A DNA stretch of 31,214 bases from Caldithrix sp. GTDB taxonomy: Bacteria; KSB1; UBA2214; DYKH01. The notes beneath the pieces are model-generated. The model worked only from the letters and a program-made list of their open reading frames with translations, was not told where the DNA came from and did no database searches. Of this stretch, positions 14,114 through 21,885 are shown in pieces. The translations under genes were made by a program, and so were the position numbers. The DNA is taken from NCBI GenBank assembly GCA_020722685.1, contig DYKH01000034.1, positions 2,829 through 34,042 of the forward strand, given 5' to 3'. Each line of letters opens with the position of its first letter. Within the stretch, counting starts at the first letter, position 1.

Positions 14114-14904
14114 ATTTGCAAGCAGACCTTTCTCCCAAGCAAAGCCTTGGACAAAACTTTCTGACCGATCCCAACGTCGCGCGAAATATCGTCGCAGCGT
14201 TTGAGCTCACTGCAAATGACTCTGTCCTTGAGATCGGCCCGGGATTGGGCGTGCTGACTTTGCTGGTGCAGCCGCGGGTTCGCAAGCTGATCGCGGTAGA
14301 GTTGGATAGAAGCCTCGCAGCCATTTTGCAAGATAAGTTTGTTGATTGCGCCAACTTTGAGCTTCTGGTGGAAGATTTCTTGAAATTCGAGCTTAACCAG
14401 TTATCGACAGATCGTCGCTGGAGAATCATCGGCAACATCCCGTACCACATCACCAGTCCCATTTTATTCAAGGTGCTGGAGGCGAGGCGGGCCGTGCAGG
14501 ACATGACCCTGCTGCTGCAAAAAGAGGTCGCTGCGCGAATTGTCGCCAAGCCAAACTGCAAGGAGTATGGCATTCTCTCGGTTATGAGCCAGGCTTTTGC
14601 CGACGTGAAAACGCTCCTGCAAGTGCCACGCACGGTCTTTTCCCCACGACCCAAGGTGGATTCATCTTTGGTGCGATGGACCTTCACCACTGAACGGTCG
14701 AACCGAATACAGGACGAGTGGGTGTTTCGCCAAGCGGTGCGCCGGGCTTTCGGACAGCGCCGAAAGATGCTAAGGAATTCACTAAAAGATGGTTTTCTCT
14801 TGGATCGACTCACCGAGGACGAACTCACTTTGCGACCTGAACAATTGGGCGTTGAGCAGTGGATCGATCTCGCCAACAGACTTGCTGTCACCACAATAGA
14901 CTAA
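14110..14904 (+). CDS. rsmA: 16S rRNA dimethyladenosine transferase RsmA (KsgA)
   Basis: Dimethylates two adjacent adenosines in the 3' helix of 16S rRNA during small-subunit assembly. The 264-residue protein shows the family opening QSLGQNFLTDPN (11-22), the SAM motif EIGPGLG (41-47), the acidic VELD (63-66), and the catalytic NIPYH (109-113, the NLPY motif), followed by the C-terminal helical domain. The start is TTG at 14110, four bases inside the DUF2442 gene, with CAGGTCG about 7 bases upstream. No ATG exists near the expected N-terminus. Next comes recO, 18 bases downstream. Confidence 0.94.
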   Translation: MNLQADLSPKQSLGQNFLTDPNVARNIVAAFELTANDSVLEIGPGLGVLTLLVQPRVRKLIAVELDRSLAAILQDKFVDCANFELLVEDFLKFELNQLSTDRRWRIIGNIPYHITSPILFKVLEARRAVQDMTLLLQKEVAARIVAKPNCKEYGILSVMSQAFADVKTLLQVPRTVFSPRPKVDSSLVRWTFTTERSNRIQDEWVFRQAVRRAFGQRRKMLRNSLKDGFLLDRLTEDELTLRPEQLGVEQWIDLANRLAVTTID

Positions 14905-14922
14905 AGATCTTGACGCTCATCT

Positions 14923-15705
14923 ATGACAATTAATAAGGCAGAAGCTATCGTTCTTCACAGCCGCAAACAGGGCGAAACGAGCAAAATCCTTTCTCTTTTC
15001 ACCAAGGAGTTCGGCAAGCTGGGCGTGATGGTGAAAGGATCCAGGAGTCTCAAATCACGTTATTGGGGCGTGCTGGAGACCTTGAATCATATCGCCATCG
15101 TCTTCTACTACAAAGAAACGCGAGAGCTACAGTACGTGAGTCAGGCGGAAATAGTCGACTCCTTTCCAAACATTCACGGGCAGCTTGGGAAAATGGCATT
15201 GGCAGCGATTCCCTGTGAAATCATCGACAAAGTCGAAAGGCCCGGTCACCACAATCCGCCGCTATTTGCCTTGTTGCTAGGAACGCTGCAAGCATTGGAA
15301 AAAGAAGACAGCGGCCTTCGCAACATTGTCCGCGCTTTTCACCTCAAGTTTTTTGACCTTTCAGGCTTCAAGCCGATGCTTGACCGCTGCGCGTTTTGCA
15401 AATTAGAAAAGTTAGGTGAACGGCACCATTTTGCCCTCGATCGCGGCGCTTACAGTTGCCAAGACTGCGGGCGTAAAGTGGAGCCGAGCATTCCCATCAC
15501 CGGGGCCGCACTACAAGTGTTGCGTTGGCTCGCTTCGGTCCCCATAGCCTCCGCGCATCAGGCGAACGTAGGCGGTGCGTTAGGAAGGGAGCTGGACGCT
15601 TTCCTTATGGCCTATTTGCGTTACCATATTGAAGGCTTGCAGCAATTAAGGTCGGTTGCCTATTTGCAGCAATTGCAGGCTGCACTCAAGAATCAAAATG
15701 AATGA
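14923..15705 (+). CDS. recO: DNA repair protein RecO
   Basis: Mediates RecA loading and strand annealing in the RecFOR pathway. The 260-residue protein has the N-terminal OB-fold (AEAIVLHSRKQGETSKIL, then LGVMVKGSR) and, within the helical domain, a zinc site of two CxxC pairs: Cys156/Cys159 and Cys179/Cys182. Such a zinc site is typical of many bacterial RecO proteins and absent from E. coli RecO. The start ATG follows the rsmA stop by 18 bases, and the gene ends about 100 bases before GlyRS. Confidence 0.93.
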   Translation: MTINKAEAIVLHSRKQGETSKILSLFTKEFGKLGVMVKGSRSLKSRYWGVLETLNHIAIVFYYKETRELQYVSQAEIVDSFPNIHGQLGKMALAAIPCEIIDKVERPGHHNPPLFALLLGTLQALEKEDSGLRNIVRAFHLKFFDLSGFKPMLDRCAFCKLEKLGERHHFALDRGAYSCQDCGRKVEPSIPITGAALQVLRWLASVPIASAHQANVGGALGRELDAFLMAYLRYHIEGLQQLRSVAYLQQLQAALKNQNE

Positions 15706-15813
15706 GACAAGCTCCCCACAATGGCTATCCGACAAGTCTTACACCCATTTCCGCAAGACCGAACGATAGGAATTCTGCAAACCAACAATAAAATATCATC
15801 ACGAGGAAGTAGT

Positions 15814-17136
15814 ATGGCAATATTATCAAGTGCAATCATGGACAAAATTGTTTCTCTTTGCAAACGGCGCGGCTTTATTTACCAGTCGAGCGAAATCTAC
15901 GGCGGATTGGCCAGTTGCTATGATTATGGCCCGCTGGGAGTGGAATTGAAACGCAACATCAAGAACTTTTGGTGGAAGTGGATGGTGCAGCGCCGCAGCG
16001 ACATCGTCGGCCTCGACGCTTCGATTCTCATGGCGCCGCGCGTTTGGGAAGCTTCCGGCCACGTGGAAAGCTTTACCGATCCGCTGGTGGACTGCAAACA
16101 ATGCAAGCATCGCTTTCGCGCCGATATGATCGGGGATAATCACCGCTGTCCGGATTGTGGCGGCGAATTGACCGAAGTACGCCAATTCAATCTCATGTTC
16201 AAGACCCACATGGGGCCGGTGGAAGACAGCGCCAGCGTCGTCTACCTGCGTCCGGAAACTGCACAAGGCATTTATGTGAACTTTTTGAACGTCCTCAATT
16301 CGACCCGGCAGAAGATTCCATTCGGCATCGCGCAGATCGGCAAAGCGTTCCGAAATGAGATCACCACAGAGAGCTTTATTTTCCGCACCCGTGAGTTCGA
16401 GCAAATGGAAATGCAATTCTTTGTCAAGCCGGGAACGGATAAGGAATGGTTCGAGCACTGGAAGGAAGATCGCCACCATTACTATAAAGCCTTGGGCATT
16501 CGCACCGAGAAACTGCGTTTCCACCAGCACGGCAAGGATGAGTTGGCGCACTACGCCGCGGAGGCTTTCGACGTGCAATATGAATTCCCCTTTGGCTGGA
16601 AAGAGCTGGAAGGTATTCACAACCGCACCGATTATGACCTGAGGCGCCATCAAGAATTCTCCGGCAAGGACATGGGGTACTTTGATGACGAGACCCGGGA
16701 ACGTTACATTCCTTACATTATCGAAGCTTCCGCCGGAGCGGATAGAACTTTATTGACAGTCCTGGTAGATGCCTTTGAAGAGCAGCAGTTAGAAAAAGAC
16801 GTACGCACGGTGCTGCATTTCCATCCACAATTGGCACCCATCAAAGCGGGTGTTTTCCCCTTGGTGAAAAAAGACGGCATGCCAGAGATCGCTAAGAAGA
16901 TTGTGGAAAGCTTGCGACCCTTTTATCCCGTGTTCTACGACGAAGGTGGCGCAGTCGGTCGCCGTTACCGCCGGCAAGATGAAATCGGCACTCCCTTCTG
17001 CATCACGGTGGATACGGAGACACTGACCAACCAAACGGTTACCGTTCGCCATCGGGATTCCATGCAGCAGGAACGGATTCACATCGACCGGGTGTTCAAC
17101 TACCTGTTCGATAAAATAGAAAAAGGAAACCAATAG
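15814..17136 (+). CDS. glyQS: Glycyl-tRNA synthetase, alpha2 type
   Basis: Charges tRNA(Gly). A 440-residue class II synthetase of the single-chain dimeric type. It has the N-terminal SLCKRRGFIYQSSEIYGG (14-31), a zinc-binding insert with CxxC pairs (Cys94/Cys97 and Cys112/Cys115), motif 2 around FRNEITTES, motif 3 (SAGADRTLL), and a C-terminal anticodon-binding domain (from about 335). The ATG at 15814 is preceded by GAGGAAGT at a good distance. The frame is open for 31 more codons upstream, to 15721, but without family similarity. A perfect hairpin follows the gene at 17176-17202. Confidence 0.95.
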   Translation: MAILSSAIMDKIVSLCKRRGFIYQSSEIYGGLASCYDYGPLGVELKRNIKNFWWKWMVQRRSDIVGLDASILMAPRVWEASGHVESFTDPLVDCKQCKHRFRADMIGDNHRCPDCGGELTEVRQFNLMFKTHMGPVEDSASVVYLRPETAQGIYVNFLNVLNSTRQKIPFGIAQIGKAFRNEITTESFIFRTREFEQMEMQFFVKPGTDKEWFEHWKEDRHHYYKALGIRTEKLRFHQHGKDELAHYAAEAFDVQYEFPFGWKELEGIHNRTDYDLRRHQEFSGKDMGYFDDETRERYIPYIIEASAGADRTLLTVLVDAFEEQQLEKDVRTVLHFHPQLAPIKAGVFPLVKKDGMPEIAKKIVESLRPFYPVFYDEGGAVGRRYRRQDEIGTPFCITVDTETLTNQTVTVRHRDSMQQERIHIDRVFNYLFDKIEKGNQ

Positions 17137-17175
17137 TTTCCTTCTGCTTCCCCGACTCATTGACACCCGCCCAGT

Positions 17176-17202
17176 TCAGACGCCGCCATCAACGGCGTCT
17201 GA
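17176..17202. other. Perfect 10-bp hairpin between convergent genes
   Basis: TCAGACGCCG and CGGCGTCTGA pair perfectly around a 7-base loop. It lies between the GlyRS gene and the oppositely read beta-barrel gene. No run of T follows on either strand, so it is not a textbook intrinsic terminator. It may still protect the GlyRS mRNA 3' end or stop transcription with Rho. Confidence 0.6.
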
Positions 17203-17285
17203 CTCCGGTGCAGATTCTCTATCAATATCCTCACTCCAGAAGGACCGTCCGTTTCCCCATCCTTCGATGTCAAGAAATTGCCGAG

Positions 17286-18509
17286 CTATTTCTGTTTAGA
17301 TTTTTCCGCAGTACCTGTTTGAGGCTGAGTAGAGCCGGAACCTGGCTGCTCCAAAATCCTGCGCAAGCGTTGCAGCAGATCCTCCATTCGTTGCCGTTCC
17401 GAGCGGATTCGCTCCAGTTCGGCTTCGGCATTCTCGGTTTCCTGCCGCGAATCGGCCAGACTCTTATACAACTTTTCATCCACCTGCCCAGGAGCGGAAG
17501 TGATCGTTTCCCCTTGTCCGGGGGTTCTTGGCCTCACTTGCATGTGCTTCTTGGAATGTAGAGCGACAACGGCCCCCACGTTTATGCGCCAAGTCGGCAA
17601 ATTCGGCACTGTCTGCCATGGCCTGTCGAGCAAGCTGCCGTTTTCGCCGTCATAGGAGGTCTCGTCGTTGCTGCCTAACAAGCGCAAATCAAGGGCAACT
17701 TTCAAATGCAGCCACGGATTGGGTGCGTAGCTAATGCCCGGAGAAAAATAGAGAGAGTTTTCCCGGGTAAAAGCAGAAACCGGCGGCTGCTGCAGAAACC
17801 TTCTCCCATACAACTCGGCAAAAAAACCGAACTCCTGATTGGCCTTGGAGAAAGAGAGGCCATAGATGAACTCTTGAGTATCCTTCCGCACCAAAAGTGT
17901 ATCGTCGGTGATCTCAGAAGGCTGAATTCCCAGATCGTTGTGGGTGAAAATTCCTGCGTTAACATTGACGTGATAACCGAGGTCCGGGAACAACGGTTGC
18001 GAAACGATCGAAAACAGGCCGATTATGCCCATGCCAATGCGTCCCGCAGAATACGGCTCCAGCGCCAAATTGTGGTGCTCCGCAGTGGGTAGATGCACAT
18101 CCACCTGCGTTCCCAACCGAATGAGGCTGGTCTTTGGCCCGATAGAGCCGAGCTTTACCCGCAGGTACAAGTCGTCCGGAAAATTGTAGCCCTTATTTCC
18201 TTTATGATTGTCTTGGTAAAGAATCTGAGAAAGTCCCAACTCCAGCCGGGAAGTGAAGCCATAGTACAAGCCGAGGGCGCCTTGGATATCCCAGAATGTC
18301 ACCCCGGAACTCGTACCACTCGAGGATGTGGAAACCTCGTCCTTAAAGAAGGCCCGAGAATACGCCCCGAGATAGAGCTGACCGCGTGGAATCGTCAGGG
18401 CTGAGCTCACCCGCATCGGCCCGGAGCCCAGTTCAATGTCCAAAGAGGCGGATGGAGAGACGATACTCAGAAGCACAGCGGACGCTGCAAAGAACTTGAA
18501 CCTTTTCAT
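17286..18509 (-). CDS. Outer-membrane beta-barrel protein with C-terminal coiled coil
   Basis: A 407-residue exported protein with no family I can name. A signal peptide (KRFKFFAASAVLLSIVSPSAS) is followed by some 290 residues of alternating short hydrophobic strands and polar turns (for example YYGFTSRLELGLSQILY, LYLRVKLGS, NVNAGIF), as in outer-membrane barrels. Aromatic residues recur at strand ends. The last 65 residues are different: a charged heptad-like helix (EKLYKSLADSRQETENAEA, continuing into ERIRSERQRM) and a Gln/Ser/Thr/Lys-rich tail. A barrel ending in a coiled coil is uncommon, because barrels usually end in a final strand with an aromatic residue. The ATG at 18509 has GGGGATC before it. 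Confidence 0.65.
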   Translation of the reverse strand: MKRFKFFAASAVLLSIVSPSASLDIELGSGPMRVSSALTIPRGQLYLGAYSRAFFKDEVSTSSSGTSSGVTFWDIQGALGLYYGFTSRLELGLSQILYQDNHKGNKGYNFPDDLYLRVKLGSIGPKTSLIRLGTQVDVHLPTAEHHNLALEPYSAGRIGMGIIGLFSIVSQPLFPDLGYHVNVNAGIFTHNDLGIQPSEITDDTLLVRKDTQEFIYGLSFSKANQEFGFFAELYGRRFLQQPPVSAFTRENSLYFSPGISYAPNPWLHLKVALDLRLLGSNDETSYDGENGSLLDRPWQTVPNLPTWRINVGAVVALHSKKHMQVRPRTPGQGETITSAPGQVDEKLYKSLADSRQETENAEAELERIRSERQRMEDLLQRLRRILEQPGSGSTQPQTGTAEKSKQK

Positions 18510-19100
18510 GATCCCCAACCTCTAAAAGTTTGACGGAGCGGTTTGTTATTTTCTGTCAATCGGAAGTTTGCCGTAGCCGATATGGCCGCTTTGGCCTGCA
18601 ACGATTGCTCCTTTCTCCCGCCGATGTGTTTCAATTTGCCTCAGTCGTTCCACCCTAAAACTATTTCCGGCAAATCATGGTGCACACGTCCGTTGAAATT
18701 CAAGATAGGTAGCAATGTGGGATACTCTTGCAAAGCCGATGCCATCGAGCTGCTGTAAGTTCTTGGCTGCTACTCCAATGTAAGAAAAACCTTTTAGGGA
18801 TGCAACAACTTTGTATTAGAAGAGCCCGCGAGGATTACCGGTATGGTGAGTCTCAACTCAATGGAAGCGGCGAACCGGAGTTATGGTATTACCCCGCAAA
18901 AACGATCACGATCGCAGGGATGTTTAACCGCAAATGTAAACCAATTTCAAGCGCGTCGATGCAGCAACCCAAAGTCAAAATCACTAGAGTCAATATGATT
19001 GTGCCTTTGATCATTTAGACTTAAGTCTGTGCGGTTGTGCAAGCTTTTGCCAGTCATGACCGTATTCGTGTTTATTAGCGTCTATTAGTGGTTGATAGTT
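18510..19100. other. Gene-poor stretch with a possible 41-residue reading frame
   Basis: No recognisable gene lies in these 590 bases. A TTGACA (minus strand, 18559-18554) lacks a good -10. On the minus strand, ATG at 19014 to TAA at 18889 encodes a 41-residue hydrophobic peptide (MIKGTIILTLVILTLGCCID at its start), without a ribosome binding site. It could be a small membrane protein or a broken signal peptide. A perfect palindrome, AGACTTAAGTCT, sits at 19017-19028. From 19062, near-repeats with a 10-base period (GTTTATTAGC, GTCTATTAGT) resemble dispersed repeats seen in other genomes. Confidence 0.4.
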
Positions 19101-19129
19101 TTGGTTGCAGTAAACGGCTGCGCTATAAT
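19101..19129 (+). promoter_or_regulatory. Promoter upstream of the 19341 beta-barrel gene
   Basis: A consensus TATAAT (19124-19129) lies 17 bases after TTGGTT (19101-19106). Transcription would start near 19136, some 205 bases before the ATG of the downstream gene and just before the hairpin at 19156-19200. Confidence 0.55.
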
Positions 19130-19149
19130 TGGCAGAGCAGAAAGGTTGA

Positions 19150-19188
19150 ATGTATCTCAGATATTTGAAAGCTTCCTCAAATATCTGA
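19150..19188 (+). CDS. Possible 12-residue leader peptide
   Basis: ATG at 19150 opens a 12-codon frame (MYLRYLKASSNI) ending at TGA 19186-19188. An AAAGG ribosome binding site stands 5 bases before it. The frame covers the ascending arm and loop of the hairpin at 19156-19189 and stops inside its descending arm, so a translating ribosome would prevent the hairpin from forming. The codons show no excess of one amino acid beyond three Leu/Ile and two Tyr, so any sensed signal is unclear. The frame may be a coincidence. Confidence 0.3.
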   Translation: MYLRYLKASSNI

Positions 19189-19200
19189 GGCCGCCTTTTT
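19156..19200 (+). terminator. Intrinsic terminator in the leader of the 19341 gene
   Basis: CTCAGATATTTGA (19156-19168) pairs perfectly with TCAAATATCTGAG (19177-19189) around an 8-base loop, followed by GCCGCC and five Ts (19196-19200). The T run stands a few bases away from the stem, which weakens it somewhat. Since it falls between the promoter at 19101-19129 and the gene at 19341, it either makes a short RNA of about 65 bases or attenuates the gene. No gene ends just upstream that would need a terminator here. Confidence 0.6.
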
Positions 19201-19340
19201 ATGTGCTTTGATCGGCGCCAAATTCCAAGCCTACTCTCGAGACGGCCAAGGTGAAAAAACGCTCTTAACGCTGGCACAAGGCTTGCCGAAAGGCAAAAGA
19301 CACTTTTCAATTATCACTCAATATTTCAGAGGAGAGACGA

Positions 19341-20357
19341 ATGAGCAATATCTTGAATCGAATTCTCGCTGCGCTCATCGCATTGATGGCCACGACGCTT
19401 CCGGCATCTGCCCTCGCGAACGAAGCATCCGACACCCTGCGCATACTACGGAAAGACGAGTTGCGGAACCATTTCCCCCATAGATTGCCAACCGTCTGGC
19501 AGACGGCGTCGCATCCTTCCAAATTCTTTTTTGCGCCGACCGCCCGCGTCTTAAATTCTCTGGAAATCTCTCTAAGCGGCGGCAGCTCGTTCGGCGTCGA
19601 GGAAAGCGGCGGCCTGCTGGCGCGCTGCGGACTTGGATTGGGCGGCGTGGCGGAAATTGAATTCAGCACGACACAGGTCATCAATCAGCTCACCGGAAAA
19701 GAGACGCGCTTTCCTGCCCGTACTTTCAAAGTCAATCTGATGCCCGCGCGGTTCGCAGAACGCTCCTTCATCCCATCGATTGCAGCACAACTACGAACGA
19801 CCTCCTGGGGATCAGTGGTCGAGCGCGACTACGCGGTCGCTCCCGCCGTTCGGGACGATTATGCCAAGAATTACTCAAACATGCGCCTGGACGGCCTTAG
19901 CCTGCAAACGCGTTTTACCACCTTGCATCTGGCCGCCGGCAAGGAGGGTGATTTGGGTGGGATTCATCTGGGTATCAGCCTGACCGATGTCCGCACCAAG
20001 GGAGGCGGTCAATGGATCTTTGATGAAAATACCCTCATGTACAATTATCACACCATCCCGGCAAAGCAGAAGAATCTCTTGGATCCCTTTGGCGGTGTTT
20101 TCATAAATGCCAATGAAGCGACGCAGGTGATGGCTGAGCTGGGCGTGGTACCAACCTTCCGCTACAATGTCGCCGAAATGACCATCGACATCACTAAAGC
20201 CTGGGCAGGTATCGCAGGCGTACGCTTTTTTATGGCCAAGTGGATTTCCTGGGATGTTGGCGTTCGCTATCTCAGCACCTATGCCGGAATTGCCGACGCG
20301 GAAATCAGCATGGCGCTGAATCTAATTCTGCCGCTAAAGCGATCCGCCAAGGAATAG
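19341..20357 (+). CDS. Predicted outer-membrane beta-barrel protein, function unknown
   Basis: A 338-residue exported protein that I do not recognise. It begins with a signal peptide (hydrophobic 8-27, cleavage likely after ASALA). Residues 70-330 alternate short amphipathic strands and turns (LEISLSGGSSFG, FKVNLMPARF, GGIHLGISLTDV, WISWDVGVRYLS). The end, EISMALNLILPL, is a plausible last strand. A conserved-looking segment DTLRILRKDELRNHFPHRLP precedes the barrel. It has an excellent ribosome binding site (GAGGAG, 6-7 bases before ATG 19341) and a long leader with promoter and terminator, so it is probably regulated apart from its neighbours. It converges with the aldo/keto reductase gene. 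Confidence 0.65.
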   Translation: MSNILNRILAALIALMATTLPASALANEASDTLRILRKDELRNHFPHRLPTVWQTASHPSKFFFAPTARVLNSLEISLSGGSSFGVEESGGLLARCGLGLGGVAEIEFSTTQVINQLTGKETRFPARTFKVNLMPARFAERSFIPSIAAQLRTTSWGSVVERDYAVAPAVRDDYAKNYSNMRLDGLSLQTRFTTLHLAAGKEGDLGGIHLGISLTDVRTKGGGQWIFDENTLMYNYHTIPAKQKNLLDPFGGVFINANEATQVMAELGVVPTFRYNVAEMTIDITKAWAGIAGVRFFMAKWISWDVGVRYLSTYAGIADAEISMALNLILPLKRSAKE

Positions 20358-20696
20358 AAAAAGACCGAACAAAAACAAAGCTACAAAGCAACTGCTTAGC
20401 ATTCTGAAGGACGGGTCATTTCGAGTTCGCCTTGACGAACGAAAAATCTATAAGCAACGAACTTACATTTCCTCCCTTTCGGAAGAGAAGGACTCTTCCC
20501 TCCGGCCGGAATGTAACACTTGCGCCAAATGAAGCGAAAATCGGCCGCTTCCACCAGCAGGGGCAAAAAGGAGTGTTCGTCGAACCTTTGTAGCCCGCCT
20601 TGTTTCGCCCACTCCCCGCGGCGAGACCGGCGATGCATCGTGGCCTTTGCAAGTCTTTTGTACTGATTATCTACCCGTTCCCCGGCAGAGCAGAGG
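20358..20696. other. Intergenic stretch with a dispersed-repeat-like segment
   Basis: These 339 bases lie between two convergent genes. At 20415-20445 the segment TCATTTCGAGTTCG, a short loop, then CGAACGAAAAATCTATAAGC resembles the TCATTTCGAG...GAGAAATCT repeats scattered in many bacterial genomes, with TTCG/CGAA as the short stem. A plus-strand frame is open from before 20401 to TAG at about 20593 but has no start codon and no family likeness. I see no clear terminator. Confidence 0.4.
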
Positions 20697-21650
20697 TCAA
20701 GTAGTCTTGAAGATCGGTTCCACACCCTGGGACAGCTTTTGTACAGCGACCGTCTCTTCGTCATTGAGCGGCCTAAAGCGGGCGGCTATTTCCGCGGCCT
20801 TCCACAGAAAGACCGACTCTCCAGGCGTAACGGCGGATGTGGTCGGCTGCGAAAGTGTAAAGCGCAAACCCAAGTCGGCAACTTTGTCATCTACAGCGGG
20901 GCGATACCAGCACTTTTTATAGGGATTTTTCTCATTCTTGCCGAGCCGCGCGTATGCTAATCCCTTGAGCGCGAGAATTCCCATTTTCTTTTCAACTGCC
21001 TTCGCCACCACCTTTGGCCCAAAGTTACCCTGATGCCAGCAGACGAAATTGATGGGGAAAAGGATGGTGTCGAAATCAAACTTTTCCATGGCCAGCAGGG
21101 CGGCTTCTTCGGAGTGGGCAGAAAAGCCCAAGAAGCGCACCTTGCCTTCCTTTTTCGCCTGCAAGAATACTTCCATCGCTCCGTTCGGAGCAAAGGCCGT
21201 TTCAACATCCTCGCGGGTTTTGATCGCGTGCAACTGGTACAAATCAAAATGGTCGGTCTGTAGCTTTTGCAGGGACTCGTTTAGCTCTCTTTCCGCACCG
21301 GCTTTTTCCCGCTGGGTGGTCTTGCACGCCAGAAAGCTTTTACTACGATAGGGCTTAAGGGCAGGTCCCAGCCGGTCTTGCGCATTGCCGTAAGTGGGAG
21401 CCACATCATAATAATTGATGCCCCGCGCAAAAGCTTTGGCGACCAAATCATTGGCGGTTTTTTGTTCCTCGCCACTCACCAAGATGCCGCCAAAGCCGAT
21501 GATCGACAAATTCTCACCGGTCCGACCGAGGGAACGCTTGGGGATTTCACCTGCGTCTGGCGTTTGTGATCCCCCACAAGGCAAACTCGGAAACAGCGAT
21601 AGAGCCGCTCCGGCAGCAACGCTTTTCTCCATAAATTGTCTTCGATTCAT
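20697..21650 (-). CDS. Exported (Tat) aldo/keto reductase
   Basis: A 317-residue aldo/keto reductase. It starts with a twin-arginine signal, NRRQFMEKSVAAGAALSLF (2-20), so the folded enzyme with its bound nicotinamide cofactor should leave the cytoplasm by the Tat route. The catalytic tetrad is complete: Asp82, Tyr87, Lys110 and His141. Substrate is unknown. It lacks the ferredoxin-like C-terminal extension found in some Tat-exported relatives. Cys25 follows SLP, a poor lipobox, so lipidation is unlikely. The ATG at 21650 is preceded by GAGGTGATATC; longer versions to 21701 would bury the Tat signal. No operon partner: the neighbours are 184 bases or more away, apart from the convergent side. 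Confidence 0.9.
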   Translation of the reverse strand: MNRRQFMEKSVAAGAALSLFPSLPCGGSQTPDAGEIPKRSLGRTGENLSIIGFGGILVSGEEQKTANDLVAKAFARGINYYDVAPTYGNAQDRLGPALKPYRSKSFLACKTTQREKAGAERELNESLQKLQTDHFDLYQLHAIKTREDVETAFAPNGAMEVFLQAKKEGKVRFLGFSAHSEEAALLAMEKFDFDTILFPINFVCWHQGNFGPKVVAKAVEKKMGILALKGLAYARLGKNEKNPYKKCWYRPAVDDKVADLGLRFTLSQPTTSAVTPGESVFLWKAAEIAARFRPLNDEETVAVQKLSQGVEPIFKTT

Positions 21651-21885
21651 GATATCACCTCTTGAGTTAAGGTTCCACGGAAAAGAGGCAGGTAGATGCA
21701 AAAGATGAAACTACCGGCATTGCAAATCGAATCATCATTGGTAGAGTAAACACCCTGCCCTCCTAACAATGGGCAGAAGCACGATATTTCGTCATGAGGT
21801 TCCCCGTGATTCAAGACGTTTGCCGGATCGCAAGACGGCCCTTGTGTTATGGCTCTCGGGGTTGAATCTTTATTTGCAATTTCAT

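Noticed and set aside
14079..14894. A 271-codon minus-strand frame opposite rsmA
   Set aside because: It is the antisense of an unmistakable KsgA-type methylase; the composition (Ser/Arg-rich) is typical of a shadow frame.
17176..17202. Bidirectional intrinsic terminator
   Set aside because: The stem is perfect but neither strand has a T-run after it, so only a hairpin is reported.
19070..19089. CRISPR-like or tandem repeat array
   Set aside because: Only two imperfect 10-base units without spacers; too short for an array.
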